DNA of 64,000 nt from Tissierella creatinini (lineage in GTDB: Bacteria; Bacillota; Clostridia; Tissierellales; Tissierellaceae), in contig SUSS01000009.1 in NCBI GenBank assembly GCA_005046945.1, positions 1-64,000 of the forward strand. Reading direction: 5' to 3'. A program made the translations under genes and the position numbers. Below the pieces are notes generated by a model that saw only the letters and a program-made list of their open reading frames with translations, was not told where the DNA came from and ran no database searches. Shown one piece after another: positions 41,699-50,391 of this stretch (its first letter is position 1; each line of letters starts with the position of its first letter).

Positions 41699-44600
41699 GT
41701 GGTAACAAAGTTTAAGAAAATTTTAGTAGCCAACAGAGGCGAAATTGCCATTCGTATAATTCGAGCTTGTGCAGAGCTGGGAATTAGGAGTGTTGCAATC
41801 TATTCTGAAGAAGACAAAAACTCACTTTTTAGGACAAAAGCAGATGAATCATATCTTGTAGGAAAGAATAAGGGACCTATAGAAGCCTATCTTAATATTG
41901 ACGAGATAATAAAACTTGCCTTAAAAAAGGGAGTAGATGCTATCCACCCGGGATATGGTTTTCTATCTGAAAATACCGAGTTTGCTAAAAAGTGTAAGGA
42001 ATCAGGAATCGTTTTTATAGGACCTGATTATACAATGATGGACCAACTTGGAGACAAGATTAAGTCCAAAATCGTAGCTAATAGAGTAGGGGTTCCTACG
42101 ATACCCGGAATCGACAAAGCTGTATCCTCAGAAGAGGAAGCAAAGCAGTTTGCCCAATTTAGTGGGTATCCTGTAATCCTTAAGGCTTCAGCAGGTGGCG
42201 GCGGAAGAGGAATGAGAGTCGTATATGACGAAAGCAGCCTTATAGAAGAATTCCATAACGCTAAAAACGAAGCAAGAAAGTCCTTCGGTATCGATGATAT
42301 ATTTATTGAAAAGTATCTTGATAAGCCAAAGCATATCGAGGTACAGATAATGGGAGATACTTTTGGTAATATAGTTCACCTATTTGAAAGGGACTGCTCA
42401 ATTCAAAGAAGACATCAAAAGGTAGTAGAATTTACACCTGCCTTTGGAATTACAGAAGAGCAAAGAAAAGCTATATGCGAGGATGCAGTAAAGATTACTA
42501 AGTCCATTAACTATTGCAACGTTGGTACTGTAGAATTCCTATTGGATACTTCTAGTGGACAACATTATTTTATTGAAGTAAATCCAAGAATTCAGGTAGA
42601 GCATACTGTAACTGAAATGGTTACAGGTATAGATATAGTTCAATCTCAAATCCTTATAGCACAAGGTTACGCTCTGAATTCACCTGAAATTGGAATAAAT
42701 AGTCAAGATGATATATCTCCAAGGGGATTTGCAATTCAATGTAGAGTAACTACTGAGGACCCTCTAAACAATTTTGCTCCGGATACAGGTATAATTGATA
42801 CCTATAGAACAGGTTCAGGCTATGGTATAAGACTTGATGGGGGTAGCGGATTTACAGGGGCAAATATTTCTCCATACTATGACAGCTTACTTGTAAAAGT
42901 AACATCCTATTCAAGAACCTTTGAGGATGCAGCTAAAAAACAAATAAGAGCATTGAAAGAAACCACCATAAGAGGGGTTAAAACCAATATACCTCTTTTG
43001 ATTAATATACTACACAACCAGGAATTCTTAAGCGGTGATTGTAATACTGGATTCTTAACCTTAAATCCTGATTTGTTTGATATAACTACTAAGTCTGATA
43101 TAGAGTTAAAAGTATTAAACTATATTGGAGAAAAGGTAGTAAATGAAACTCCTGGCGTTAAACCTGAATTTGATGTGCCAAAGATTCCAAAGGTTGAAAG
43201 ACCTGAGCTTCAAAGGGGTACTAAACAGATTTTGGATGAAGAAGGTCCTGAAGGACTTGTAAAGTGGATTAAGGCTCAAAAGAAGCTTTTGATCACAGAT
43301 ACTACTATGAGAGATGCACATCAATCCTTGCTTGCTACCAGAGTAAGAACTACGGATATGATGAGCATTGCAAAGGGGACTTCAGTTCTTGCAAATGATT
43401 TGTTCTCCCTGGAGATGTGGGGGGGAGCAACCTTCGATGTTGCTTATAGATTCCTAAATGAATCTCCATGGGAAAGACTTCAGTTATTAAGAAAAAAGAT
43501 TCCAAATATCTTGTTCCAAATGCTATTTAGAGGAGCAAATGCGGTTGGATATAAGAACTATCCGGACAATGTAGTAAGAGAAATGATCAAAAAATCAGCT
43601 GAAAACGGAATAGACATATTTAGAATATTCGACTCCCTAAACTGGATTAAGGGAATGGAAATAGCTATTGATGAAGTCCTTAAGACCGGTAAAATTGCTG
43701 AAGCGTGTATTTGTTATACAGGTGATATTTTAGATGAAAAGCGTGATAAATATAGCCTGGATTACTATGTAAGAATGGCAAAGGAATTGGAAAAGGCTGG
43801 TGCCCATATTCTAGCTATAAAGGATATGTCATCACTTCTTAAGCCAAAGGCTGCGGATAAGCTAGTAAGAGCCTTGAAAAATGAAATCAGCATTCCAATT
43901 CATCTTCATACTCATGATACCAGCGGTAACGGAGTTGCTACTGTATTGATGGCGGCAGCTGCAGGTGTTGATATTGCAGATACTGCATTTAACTCCATGT
44001 CTGGATTAACAAGTCAACCTGCTTTAAACTCTGTAGTTGCAGCTCTTGAAAATACAGATAGGGCTACAGGCCTTGACCTTGATGATTTAGAGAAGATTTC
44101 TGAGTACTGGGAAAGTATAAGACCATATTATGCTCAGTTCGAATCAGGACTTAAGTCAGGCTCTGCTTCTATATATAAATATGAGATTCCGGGCGGACAG
44201 TATTCTAACTTTAAGCCTCAGGTAGAAAGCTTCGGACTTGGACATAAGTTTGACGAGGTTAAGGATATGTTCAAGGAAGTTAATGAAATGCTTGGTGATA
44301 TTGTAAAGGTTACCCCATCTTCTAAGGCTGTTGGAGATATGGCTATATTCATGGTTCAAAATGACCTTGATAGTAAAAACATCTATGAAAAGGGTAAGGA
44401 TATGGCATTCCCTGATTCCATTGTTTCATATTTCGAAGGTATGATGGGTCAGCCTGAAGGAGGATTCCCTAAGGACCTACAAAGTTTGATATTAAAGGAC
44501 AAAAAGCCTATTACAGTTAGACCTGGGGAACTATTGCCGGCTGAAGACCTTGAGAAGACAAAAGAATATTTGGAAACTAAGTACAAGAGAGAATTCGCTG

Positions 44601-45133
44601 ATACTGAAGTAATGTCCTATTTAATGTATCCAAAGGTTTTTGAAGACTATCTAGATAAGGTTAAGAAAGAGGGAGACTTCACTAGAATGAATAGTCATGT
44701 CTTCTTCTACGGCATGAGAGTAGGAGAGACTGCAGAGGTTCATATAGATGAAGGTAAGATATTAATTATAAGACTTATTGAAATAGGCAATGTAGACAAA
44801 GAAGGTAATCGAGTTCTATTATTTGAAGTAAATGACAGCACTAGAGCTGTGAAAATCAAGGATAAGAAGAGCCATGCAGCAACTGAAAGTGTTGAAAAAC
44901 AGTTTGCAGAGCCTGATGATCCTAAGGAAATAGGTGCAAATATTCCAGGAAAGATTGCAAAGGTCCTAGTAAAAGCCGGAGATAAGGTAGTTGCTAACCA
45001 AACGGTAGCAATTGTTGAGGCTATGAAGATGGAAACCAGTGTAACTACTTCTATAGATGGAGTTGTTAAGTCTGTTTCTATTAAGGAAGGACAAATGGTA
45101 GCAGGTGGAGAGTTACTATTGAGACTTGAATAG
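41699..45133 (+). CDS. pyc: Pyruvate carboxylase
   Basis: Biotin enzyme making oxaloacetate from pyruvate, bicarbonate and ATP (1144 aa, full length). Order: biotin carboxylase (about 5-455; ATP-grasp loop KASAGGGGRGMRVV, EVNPRIQVEHTVTEM), pyruvate carboxyltransferase (about 530-800; DTTMRDAHQSLLATR, HLHTHDTSGNG), PYC_OADA/tetramerisation region, and biotin carrier domain with EAMKMET, the biotin lysine at residue 1110. Start is GTG with AAGGAG 8 nt before. It feeds oxaloacetate for biosynthesis or succinate formation and would use pyruvate from serine or alanine breakdown. Confidence 0.96.
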   Translation: MVTKFKKILVANRGEIAIRIIRACAELGIRSVAIYSEEDKNSLFRTKADESYLVGKNKGPIEAYLNIDEIIKLALKKGVDAIHPGYGFLSENTEFAKKCKESGIVFIGPDYTMMDQLGDKIKSKIVANRVGVPTIPGIDKAVSSEEEAKQFAQFSGYPVILKASAGGGGRGMRVVYDESSLIEEFHNAKNEARKSFGIDDIFIEKYLDKPKHIEVQIMGDTFGNIVHLFERDCSIQRRHQKVVEFTPAFGITEEQRKAICEDAVKITKSINYCNVGTVEFLLDTSSGQHYFIEVNPRIQVEHTVTEMVTGIDIVQSQILIAQGYALNSPEIGINSQDDISPRGFAIQCRVTTEDPLNNFAPDTGIIDTYRTGSGYGIRLDGGSGFTGANISPYYDSLLVKVTSYSRTFEDAAKKQIRALKETTIRGVKTNIPLLINILHNQEFLSGDCNTGFLTLNPDLFDITTKSDIELKVLNYIGEKVVNETPGVKPEFDVPKIPKVERPELQRGTKQILDEEGPEGLVKWIKAQKKLLITDTTMRDAHQSLLATRVRTTDMMSIAKGTSVLANDLFSLEMWGGATFDVAYRFLNESPWERLQLLRKKIPNILFQMLFRGANAVGYKNYPDNVVREMIKKSAENGIDIFRIFDSLNWIKGMEIAIDEVLKTGKIAEACICYTGDILDEKRDKYSLDYYVRMAKELEKAGAHILAIKDMSSLLKPKAADKLVRALKNEISIPIHLHTHDTSGNGVATVLMAAAAGVDIADTAFNSMSGLTSQPALNSVVAALENTDRATGLDLDDLEKISEYWESIRPYYAQFESGLKSGSASIYKYEIPGGQYSNFKPQVESFGLGHKFDEVKDMFKEVNEMLGDIVKVTPSSKAVGDMAIFMVQNDLDSKNIYEKGKDMAFPDSIVSYFEGMMGQPEGGFPKDLQSLILKDKKPITVRPGELLPAEDLEKTKEYLETKYKREFADTEVMSYLMYPKVFEDYLDKVKKEGDFTRMNSHVFFYGMRVGETAEVHIDEGKILIIRLIEIGNVDKEGNRVLLFEVNDSTRAVKIKDKKSHAATESVEKQFAEPDDPKEIGANIPGKIAKVLVKAGDKVVANQTVAIVEAMKMETSVTTSIDGVVKSVSIKEGQMVAGGELLLRLE

Positions 45134-45141
45134 GAGGAATT

Positions 45142-45525
45142 ATGGAATACAAGTTATTGCATTCTTGTATAAGAGTAATGGATTTAAAAAAGTCTGTGGC
45201 TTTCTATAAAAATGCCTTAGGCCTTGTAGAAACCGAAAGAAAAGACTTTCCGGAGGATGAATTTACTTTGGTTTATCTAAGTGATGCTGATAAGAACTTT
45301 GAGCTTGAACTAACTTATAACTACAATCCTGAGAAACCTTATGTAATTGGTGATGGTTATAGTCATCTAGCGGTTTCCGCAAGTGACTTAGAAGCATCAA
45401 GAGAAAAGCATATAGAAATGGGTTATGAGGTCACTGAACTAATGGGGCTTCCAGGCACTCCGCCAAAGTTTTATTTTCTAACAGACCCGGATGGATACGA
45501 AATTGAAGTATTAAGAGCTAAATAA
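45142..45525 (+). CDS. gloA: Glyoxalase I-like VOC-family protein
   Basis: Small VOC-fold protein (127 aa), most like lactoylglutathione lyase, which removes methylglyoxal. Two beta-alpha-beta-beta-beta modules with possible metal ligands: His in LLHSCIRV, Glu in ELELTYNYN, His in GYSHLAV and Glu in GYEIEVL. It starts 8 nt after pyc (TAGGAGG) and ends at a terminator. Since many clostridia lack glutathione, another thiol or a different VOC reaction (for example an epimerase) is possible. Confidence 0.8.
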   Translation: MEYKLLHSCIRVMDLKKSVAFYKNALGLVETERKDFPEDEFTLVYLSDADKNFELELTYNYNPEKPYVIGDGYSHLAVSASDLEASREKHIEMGYEVTELMGLPGTPPKFYFLTDPDGYEIEVLRAK

Positions 45526-45532
45526 AAATAAG

Positions 45533-45586
45533 GACATACTCAATAAAGACTGGTATAATACTGTCTATAAGGGTATGTCTTTTTTT
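45533..45586 (+). terminator. Intrinsic terminator after pyc-gloA
   Basis: GACATAC (45533-45539) pairs with GTATGTC (45573-45579), inner AGAC/GTCT, followed by seven T. Confidence 0.82.
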
Positions 45587-45599
45587 ATGGGAGGAATTT

Positions 45600-46754
45600 A
45601 TGTTTCGAGAACTAATAGAAAAACATTCAGCTGATATATTGGAGTTAAATGATTATATGGCGGATAATCCTGAAATAAGCAGTAATGAATTCAACTCTTC
45701 AAGAAGAATGGTAGACCTTTTGAGAGAAAAGGGCTTGGAGGTTGAATTCCCTTTTGCCGGAATTGAAACTGCATTTAAGGCAACTATTAATAATGGTAAG
45801 AAAAGAAAAGCAGCAATATTAGTTGAGTACGATGCCTTAAGGGGCTTAGGCCATGCCTGTGGGCATTGTGCCAGCGGTTCTATTTCCCTTTTGGCAGGGC
45901 TTTTATTAAATGATATTAAGGATAAAATAGATGCTCAAATCGATATAATAGGAACCCCTGATGAGGAAATGGCGGGAGCCAAGGTGCTTATGGCCAACAA
46001 TGGGATTTTCAACGGGTATGACTTTGCCATTATGATTCATATGAATAACAAGTCTTATATGTATAGCAAGAGTTTAGCCCTTGATTCCTATGAGTTTGAA
46101 TTCTTCGGCAAGCCATCCCACGCAGCGGCAAGCCCTTGGGATGGGAACAATGCCCTCAATGCCATGAGATTATTCTTCGATGCTTTAGATATGATGAGAC
46201 AGCATGTAAAGCCGGATGTTAGAATACATGGAGTTATAAAAAGTGGTGGAGAGGCAGCTAATATAATCCCTAATTATTCTATGGCAGAGTTCAATGTACG
46301 AAGTGAACATAGAGCCTATCTTGACTATGTTAGCCAATGGGTAATGGATTGCGCCAGAGCTGCCGCTTTAGCTACAAGGACTACCCTTAAGGTACGCCAA
46401 AGGGGAGAAAAGTACAACGAGCAGATAGAAAACAAATTAGGTTGCAGGATTCTTGAAGAGATATATAGAGATTTAGGAATAGAGACTTGTGACGGGAGAA
46501 ATATAGTAGGGGGGTCCTCGGATATTGGAAACGTGGATTATATTTGTCCTGTACTTCAGCCCTATTTAAGCATTGGGGAGGATTATGGAATTCACACAGT
46601 GGAATTTGCAAATGCTATGAAGACACCTAAAACCCACGAGAAAATCCTAAAAGGTGGGGAAATCATAGCAAGCTTTATATATAAGATTTATAATGAACCA
46701 GACTTATTAGAAGAGATGATTAGTGAACATAAGAAGGCAAGAAATAGGGAATAA
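45600..46754 (+). CDS. M20-family amidohydrolase/peptidase (AbgB/PM20D2-like)
   Basis: Zinc-dependent hydrolase of dipeptides or N-acyl amino acids (384 aa). Metal and catalytic words: GHACGHCASGS, GTPDEEMAGAK, MIHMNN, and the dimerisation domain FFGKPSHAAASPWDGNNAL; GSSDIGNVDY near the C-terminus. No signal peptide, so it acts in the cytoplasm, likely on imported peptides. GGGAGG precedes the ATG; the site overlaps the end of the terminator before it. Confidence 0.88.
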   Translation: MFRELIEKHSADILELNDYMADNPEISSNEFNSSRRMVDLLREKGLEVEFPFAGIETAFKATINNGKKRKAAILVEYDALRGLGHACGHCASGSISLLAGLLLNDIKDKIDAQIDIIGTPDEEMAGAKVLMANNGIFNGYDFAIMIHMNNKSYMYSKSLALDSYEFEFFGKPSHAAASPWDGNNALNAMRLFFDALDMMRQHVKPDVRIHGVIKSGGEAANIIPNYSMAEFNVRSEHRAYLDYVSQWVMDCARAAALATRTTLKVRQRGEKYNEQIENKLGCRILEEIYRDLGIETCDGRNIVGGSSDIGNVDYICPVLQPYLSIGEDYGIHTVEFANAMKTPKTHEKILKGGEIIASFIYKIYNEPDLLEEMISEHKKARNRE

Positions 46755-46784
46755 AAGATAGTTAAGAGGTAAGAGTTAAGAGGG

Positions 46785-46817
46785 ATGAAACAAAAAGAAC
46801 TGTCCCCAGTGTTTCAT
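46785..46817. repeat. REP-like palindrome R3 (ATGAAACA arms)
   Basis: ATGAAACA (46785-46792) and TGTTTCAT (46810-46817) flank AAAAGAACTGTCCCC. The inner GAACTGTCCCC echoes the core of R1 and R2, while the arms match R4. Post-stop filler (TTAAGAGGTAAG) precedes it. Confidence 0.6.
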
Positions 46818-46838
46818 TAAAATAAAGGAGGAATTTAT

Positions 46839-47540
46839 ATGGCGACACCACATATCTCGGCAAATAAGGGGGATATAGCTGAAACTATATTGCTGCCAGG
46901 TGATCCCTTGAGGGCAAAGTTTATTGCGGATACATTTCTTGAGGATGTAGTACAATTTAACGGTGTGAGGAACATGTTCGGATATACGGGTACTTACAAG
47001 GGTAAGAAGATATCCGTTATGGGAACCGGAATGGGAGTGCCATCAATAGGTATTTATTCCTACGAATTAATTCACTTTTATGGGGTTAAGAACCTCATTA
47101 GAGTTGGATCCTGTGGAGCTATCCAAAAAGACTTAAAGCTTTACGATGTAATTTTTGGTATTGGAGCTAGTACAAATTCAAACTATGCTCATCAATACAA
47201 CTTGCCAGGAACCTATTCTGCAACGGCATCTTGGGAGCTTTTAGAGAAGGCTAAGAAGGTTGCTGATAAGAAGGGTACTCATGTTACCGTGGGAAATATA
47301 CTTTCAAGTGATACCTTCTACACAGAAGATACAACAGAGGTGGAGACCTGGGCGGCCATGGGAGTCCTAGCTATTGAGATGGAAGCCTTCGCCCTATATT
47401 GCAATGCTGCAAGAGCTGGAGTCAATGCCCTAGCAATCCTCACAGTTTCCGATTCCATAGTAAATAATGAGGTAACCACTGCTGAAGAAAGGGAAAAGAG
47501 CTTTACAAAGATGATGGAGATTGCTTTAGAACTTGCATAA
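46839..47540 (+). CDS. deoD: Purine nucleoside phosphorylase, hexameric DeoD type
   Basis: Phosphorolysis of purine (deoxy)nucleosides to base and (deoxy)ribose 1-phosphate; 233 aa, the normal DeoD length. Family words: LLPGDPLRAKFIAD, GTGMGVPSIGIYSYEL, IRVGSCGAI, ILSSDTFY and IEMEAFALY; the catalytic Asp is in TVSDSI. Ribosome-binding site AAAGGAGG. It stands alone before a terminator but next to the nucleoside import region. It differs in fold type from PunA at 37264. Confidence 0.95.
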   Translation: MATPHISANKGDIAETILLPGDPLRAKFIADTFLEDVVQFNGVRNMFGYTGTYKGKKISVMGTGMGVPSIGIYSYELIHFYGVKNLIRVGSCGAIQKDLKLYDVIFGIGASTNSNYAHQYNLPGTYSATASWELLEKAKKVADKKGTHVTVGNILSSDTFYTEDTTEVETWAAMGVLAIEMEAFALYCNAARAGVNALAILTVSDSIVNNEVTTAEEREKSFTKMMEIALELA

Positions 47541-47543
47541 AAT

Positions 47544-47579
47544 AAAAAGCTGAATGCATTGATGGCATTCGGCTTTTTT
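47544..47579 (+). terminator. deoD terminator
   Basis: AAAAAGCTGAATGC (47544-47557) pairs with GCATTCGGCTTTTT (47565-47578) with one G-T pair, followed by T. Confidence 0.92.
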
Positions 47580-47642
47580 ATTTTTCACTTAGCATAAAAT
47601 TATTATTCTTTCATTAGGTTCAATTATGACATATTATTTCTG

Positions 47643-47692
47643 TTGATTTTTGTATAATATATGGTATAATTCTTTCAGGTAATCGATTACCT
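47643..47692 (+). promoter_or_regulatory. Promoter and perfect LacI-type operator
   Basis: TTGATT (47643-47648), 16-nt spacer, TATAAT (47665-47670). Seven bases on lies AGGTAATCGATTACCT (47677-47692), a perfect 16-bp palindrome centred on CG as LacI/RbsR operators are. It covers the start of transcription of the LacI-type gene, so that gene is probably autorepressed, together with the genes after it. Confidence 0.8.
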
Positions 47693-47714
47693 AATATTTT
47701 TAGGAAGTGATATT

Positions 47715-48695
47715 GTGACTATAAAACAAATAGCTGAATTAGCTAATGTATCAAGTGCCACGGTATCCAAGGTTATGAACGGGAAAGACAAAAATATTAG
47801 TGAAGCTACTAGACAAAGAGTATTAAAGATTATTGAAGAAGAAGGTTATATACCAAACGGTATAGCAAAGAGCCTTAAGGTCAAGAGTACTAAGACCATC
47901 GGTATAATATTGCCGGATGTAATGAACCTGTTTTTTTCAGAGCTTGCCAGAGGTGTAGAGGACATGGCTGAGGCCAAGGGCTATTCCATCATCATTTGCA
48001 ATACTGACAACAATGAAAAAAAGGAACAAAAGTACTTACAGATTCTTCAAGAGAAGATGGTAGATGGTATAATAATGACAGCAACAGAAAGTAGTGCCAA
48101 TAATATCTTTTGCAAATTTAAAACACCTATGGTTCTCGTTGATAGGGATATTGATTTTGGGAATAAGCTAGGACTTATAGAAGTAGATAATGTAGAACCT
48201 GCCTATGAAGCTACAAAGCATCTGATTGATAAGGGGTGCAAGAGAATAGCTTTTATCTCCTCGGTAAAGGTAAACAAGACATCTGTTAATAGATATATAG
48301 GCTATGAAAAAGCACTTTTGGAAGCAGGGCAAACTATAGATGAAAATCTCGTTTTTTTGGATAGCTTTTCCATTGAGTCCGGTTGCCTAGGAGCCCAAAA
48401 GATTTTAAAAGACCACAAGGTTGATGGAATTTTTTGTGGAAATGATCTGATTGCAATTGGTGCCCTTAAAGAGATAAAGGAAAGAGGTTTAAGAGTGCCG
48501 GAGGATATTAAGATAGTTGGGTTTGATGATATATCTATTTCAAGGTATGTTGACCCGCCACTTACAACTATAAAACAGCCTATTTATGAAATGGGAAATG
48601 AAGCTGTTAATATGTTGGTAGATATAATTGAAGCTAGGGAAGTAGATATGAAACGAACCTTGAAGGCTTGCCTAGTAGAAAGGCAAAGCACTTAA
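47715..48695 (+). CDS. LacI-family regulator of the nucleoside/ribose operon (RbsR-like)
   Basis: A 326-aa repressor with an N-terminal helix-turn-helix (TIKQIAELANVSSATVSKVMN), hinge helix (NGIAKSLKVKST) and a ribose-binding-protein-like effector domain. Start is GTG after TAGGAAGTGA. Its own promoter carries a perfect operator. It is the first gene of a run with a PfkB kinase and a nucleoside importer, so ribose or a nucleoside is the likely effector. A 107-nt gap without an obvious terminator separates it from the kinase. Confidence 0.88.
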   Translation: MTIKQIAELANVSSATVSKVMNGKDKNISEATRQRVLKIIEEEGYIPNGIAKSLKVKSTKTIGIILPDVMNLFFSELARGVEDMAEAKGYSIIICNTDNNEKKEQKYLQILQEKMVDGIIMTATESSANNIFCKFKTPMVLVDRDIDFGNKLGLIEVDNVEPAYEATKHLIDKGCKRIAFISSVKVNKTSVNRYIGYEKALLEAGQTIDENLVFLDSFSIESGCLGAQKILKDHKVDGIFCGNDLIAIGALKEIKERGLRVPEDIKIVGFDDISISRYVDPPLTTIKQPIYEMGNEAVNMLVDIIEAREVDMKRTLKACLVERQST

Positions 48696-48716
48696 GTTAT
48701 TATTAAAAGTAGAACT

Positions 48717-48771
48717 AATAGTTAGGAATTAAATAAAGCTGGATCAATCTAACAATAGTTAGGATTTAAAT
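48717..48771. repeat. 18-nt direct repeat in the leader of the kinase gene
   Basis: AATAGTTAGGAATTAAAT (48717-48734) and AATAGTTAGGATTTAAAT (48754-48771) match at 17 of 18 positions, 37 nt apart. CTAAC/GTTAG can also form a small hairpin between them. Could be a paired regulator site. Confidence 0.45.
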
Positions 48772-48802
48772 TGATGTACTGCTGACGGAGGGAAATGCTT
48801 TT

Positions 48803-49708
48803 ATGAAAATTTTAAACCTAGGGTCTTTAAATATTGATAAGGTTTACGAGGTCAAGGATATAGTCAAACCTGGAGAAACAATATTGGCATCATTTTATAA
48901 AGAATATATCGGTGGTAAGGGATTAAACCAATCAGTTGCTATAGCTAAAGCAGGGGCTGAGGTATATCATGCTGGCTTGGTAGGAAATGATGGTAATATT
49001 CTTGTTGAATATCTACAGGAGTGTGGTGTAGATACAAAGCATATTAATTCAGTTGATTCGGTAAGTGGACATGCTATAATTCAGATAGATAATTCCGGTC
49101 AAAATAGCATAATAGTTTTCGGAGGTACAAATCAACAAATAAATGAACATTATATAGACAATGTTTTGAATGATTTTGGAGCGGATGATATTTTATTACT
49201 ACAAAATGAAATATCCATGATTCCATATGCAATACATAAGGCTAAGGAAATTGGACTGAAAGTAGCTATGAATCCATCACCAATAACTGATTACCTATTG
49301 GACTACCCATTAGAATTGGTAGATATTTTTATTCTAAATGAAATTGAAGGGCAAGCCTTAACCGGTAAAAAAGAAGAAGAAGAAATTATTAAGGAAATGC
49401 ATGCAAGGTATCCGTCAGCAGCTATAGTTTTAACCTTAGGAGATAAGGGTTCTGTTTATAGCGATGGTATTAATGAGTTTCGCCAAAAGGCATATAAAGT
49501 TGAGGTTGTTGATACTACTGGAGCCGGAGATACTTTTTGTGGATATTATTTAGCATCTGTATCTAAAGGAATATCTATTCAAAAATCAATGGAGTTAGCG
49601 AGTAAAGCAAGTAGTATAGCTATTCAAACTAAAGGTGCATCTAATTCAATACCTGATTCAGCCATTGTTGAATCAAGCATAAAGGAGGAGTTTGCTGAAT
49701 CAATATGA
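48803..49708 (+). CDS. PfkB-family carbohydrate kinase (ribokinase-like)
   Basis: Cytoplasmic sugar kinase (301 aa). Family words: GSLNIDKVY at the N-terminus, GGKGLNQSVAIAKAGAEVYHAG, AMNPSPI, LTLGDKGS and the anion hole with catalytic base DTTGAGDTFCGYY. Most likely phosphorylates ribose released by the nucleoside hydrolases downstream; a nucleoside kinase is an alternative. The stop overlaps the next start (ATGATAAG) by 4 nt. Confidence 0.87.
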   Translation: MKILNLGSLNIDKVYEVKDIVKPGETILASFYKEYIGGKGLNQSVAIAKAGAEVYHAGLVGNDGNILVEYLQECGVDTKHINSVDSVSGHAIIQIDNSGQNSIIVFGGTNQQINEHYIDNVLNDFGADDILLLQNEISMIPYAIHKAKEIGLKVAMNPSPITDYLLDYPLELVDIFILNEIEGQALTGKKEEEEIIKEMHARYPSAAIVLTLGDKGSVYSDGINEFRQKAYKVEVVDTTGAGDTFCGYYLASVSKGISIQKSMELASKASSIAIQTKGASNSIPDSAIVESSIKEEFAESI

Positions 49709-50358
49709 TAAGTCAAGAACTAGAATCATCAAAAATAAATAAATTTTTAATTTTAAGAATTATACTTTTAAGTATAGGGTTGGTAATTACTGCTTTAGGA
49801 ATTACATTGATGTATAAATCAACACTAGGAACTAACCCTATGGCTACTGTCTGTGATGGCCTAAGTAGGATTTTAGGGATAAGCTATGGTTCTGCTAACA
49901 CTATTATAAATGTCCTGTTTTTAGTAGCGGTTTTGATTCTCAGTAGGAAGAATATTGGAATCGGAACAGTTATAACTGTTTTTACTCTAGGTTTATATAT
50001 GAATTTCTGGAAATGGGTCTTACCGGAATTAAATAATGATATATCTCTTATTACAAAGATAATAATAAGTCTTATTGGAACTGTAGTATCATCTATGGGG
50101 CTTAGTTTCTATATACAATTTGAATTAGGAATGGGTCCCTTGGAATGTTTAGTAGAATTTATCCATGAAAAAACAAAATTAGAGTATAAAGTAGCTAAGA
50201 CATTATTTGATGCACTCTTATTGATACTGGGGATATTAATGGGAGGGGCATTTGGAATTGGGACAGGATTAAATGTATTATTAACAGGTAAACTAATGGG
50301 GAATTTTATTGAATTTCATCAAAAATATTTAGGCGGAATCTATAAATTAATATTATAG
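49705..50358 (+). CDS. YczE/YitT-like integral membrane protein
   Basis: A 217-aa membrane protein with five hydrophobic segments and the family-typical GTNPMATVCDGLSRILGISYGSAN and internally repeated ELGMGPLECLVEFIHEK, suggesting two homologous halves. The YczE family has no settled function; transport is likely. Its 4-nt overlap with the kinase suggests a role in the same pathway, perhaps sugar or base movement. Confidence 0.78.
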   Translation: MISQELESSKINKFLILRIILLSIGLVITALGITLMYKSTLGTNPMATVCDGLSRILGISYGSANTIINVLFLVAVLILSRKNIGIGTVITVFTLGLYMNFWKWVLPELNNDISLITKIIISLIGTVVSSMGLSFYIQFELGMGPLECLVEFIHEKTKLEYKVAKTLFDALLLILGILMGGAFGIGTGLNVLLTGKLMGNFIEFHQKYLGGIYKLIL

Positions 50359-50391
50359 ATATTCAAAAGAAAAAATCTAGGAGGTCATAAA

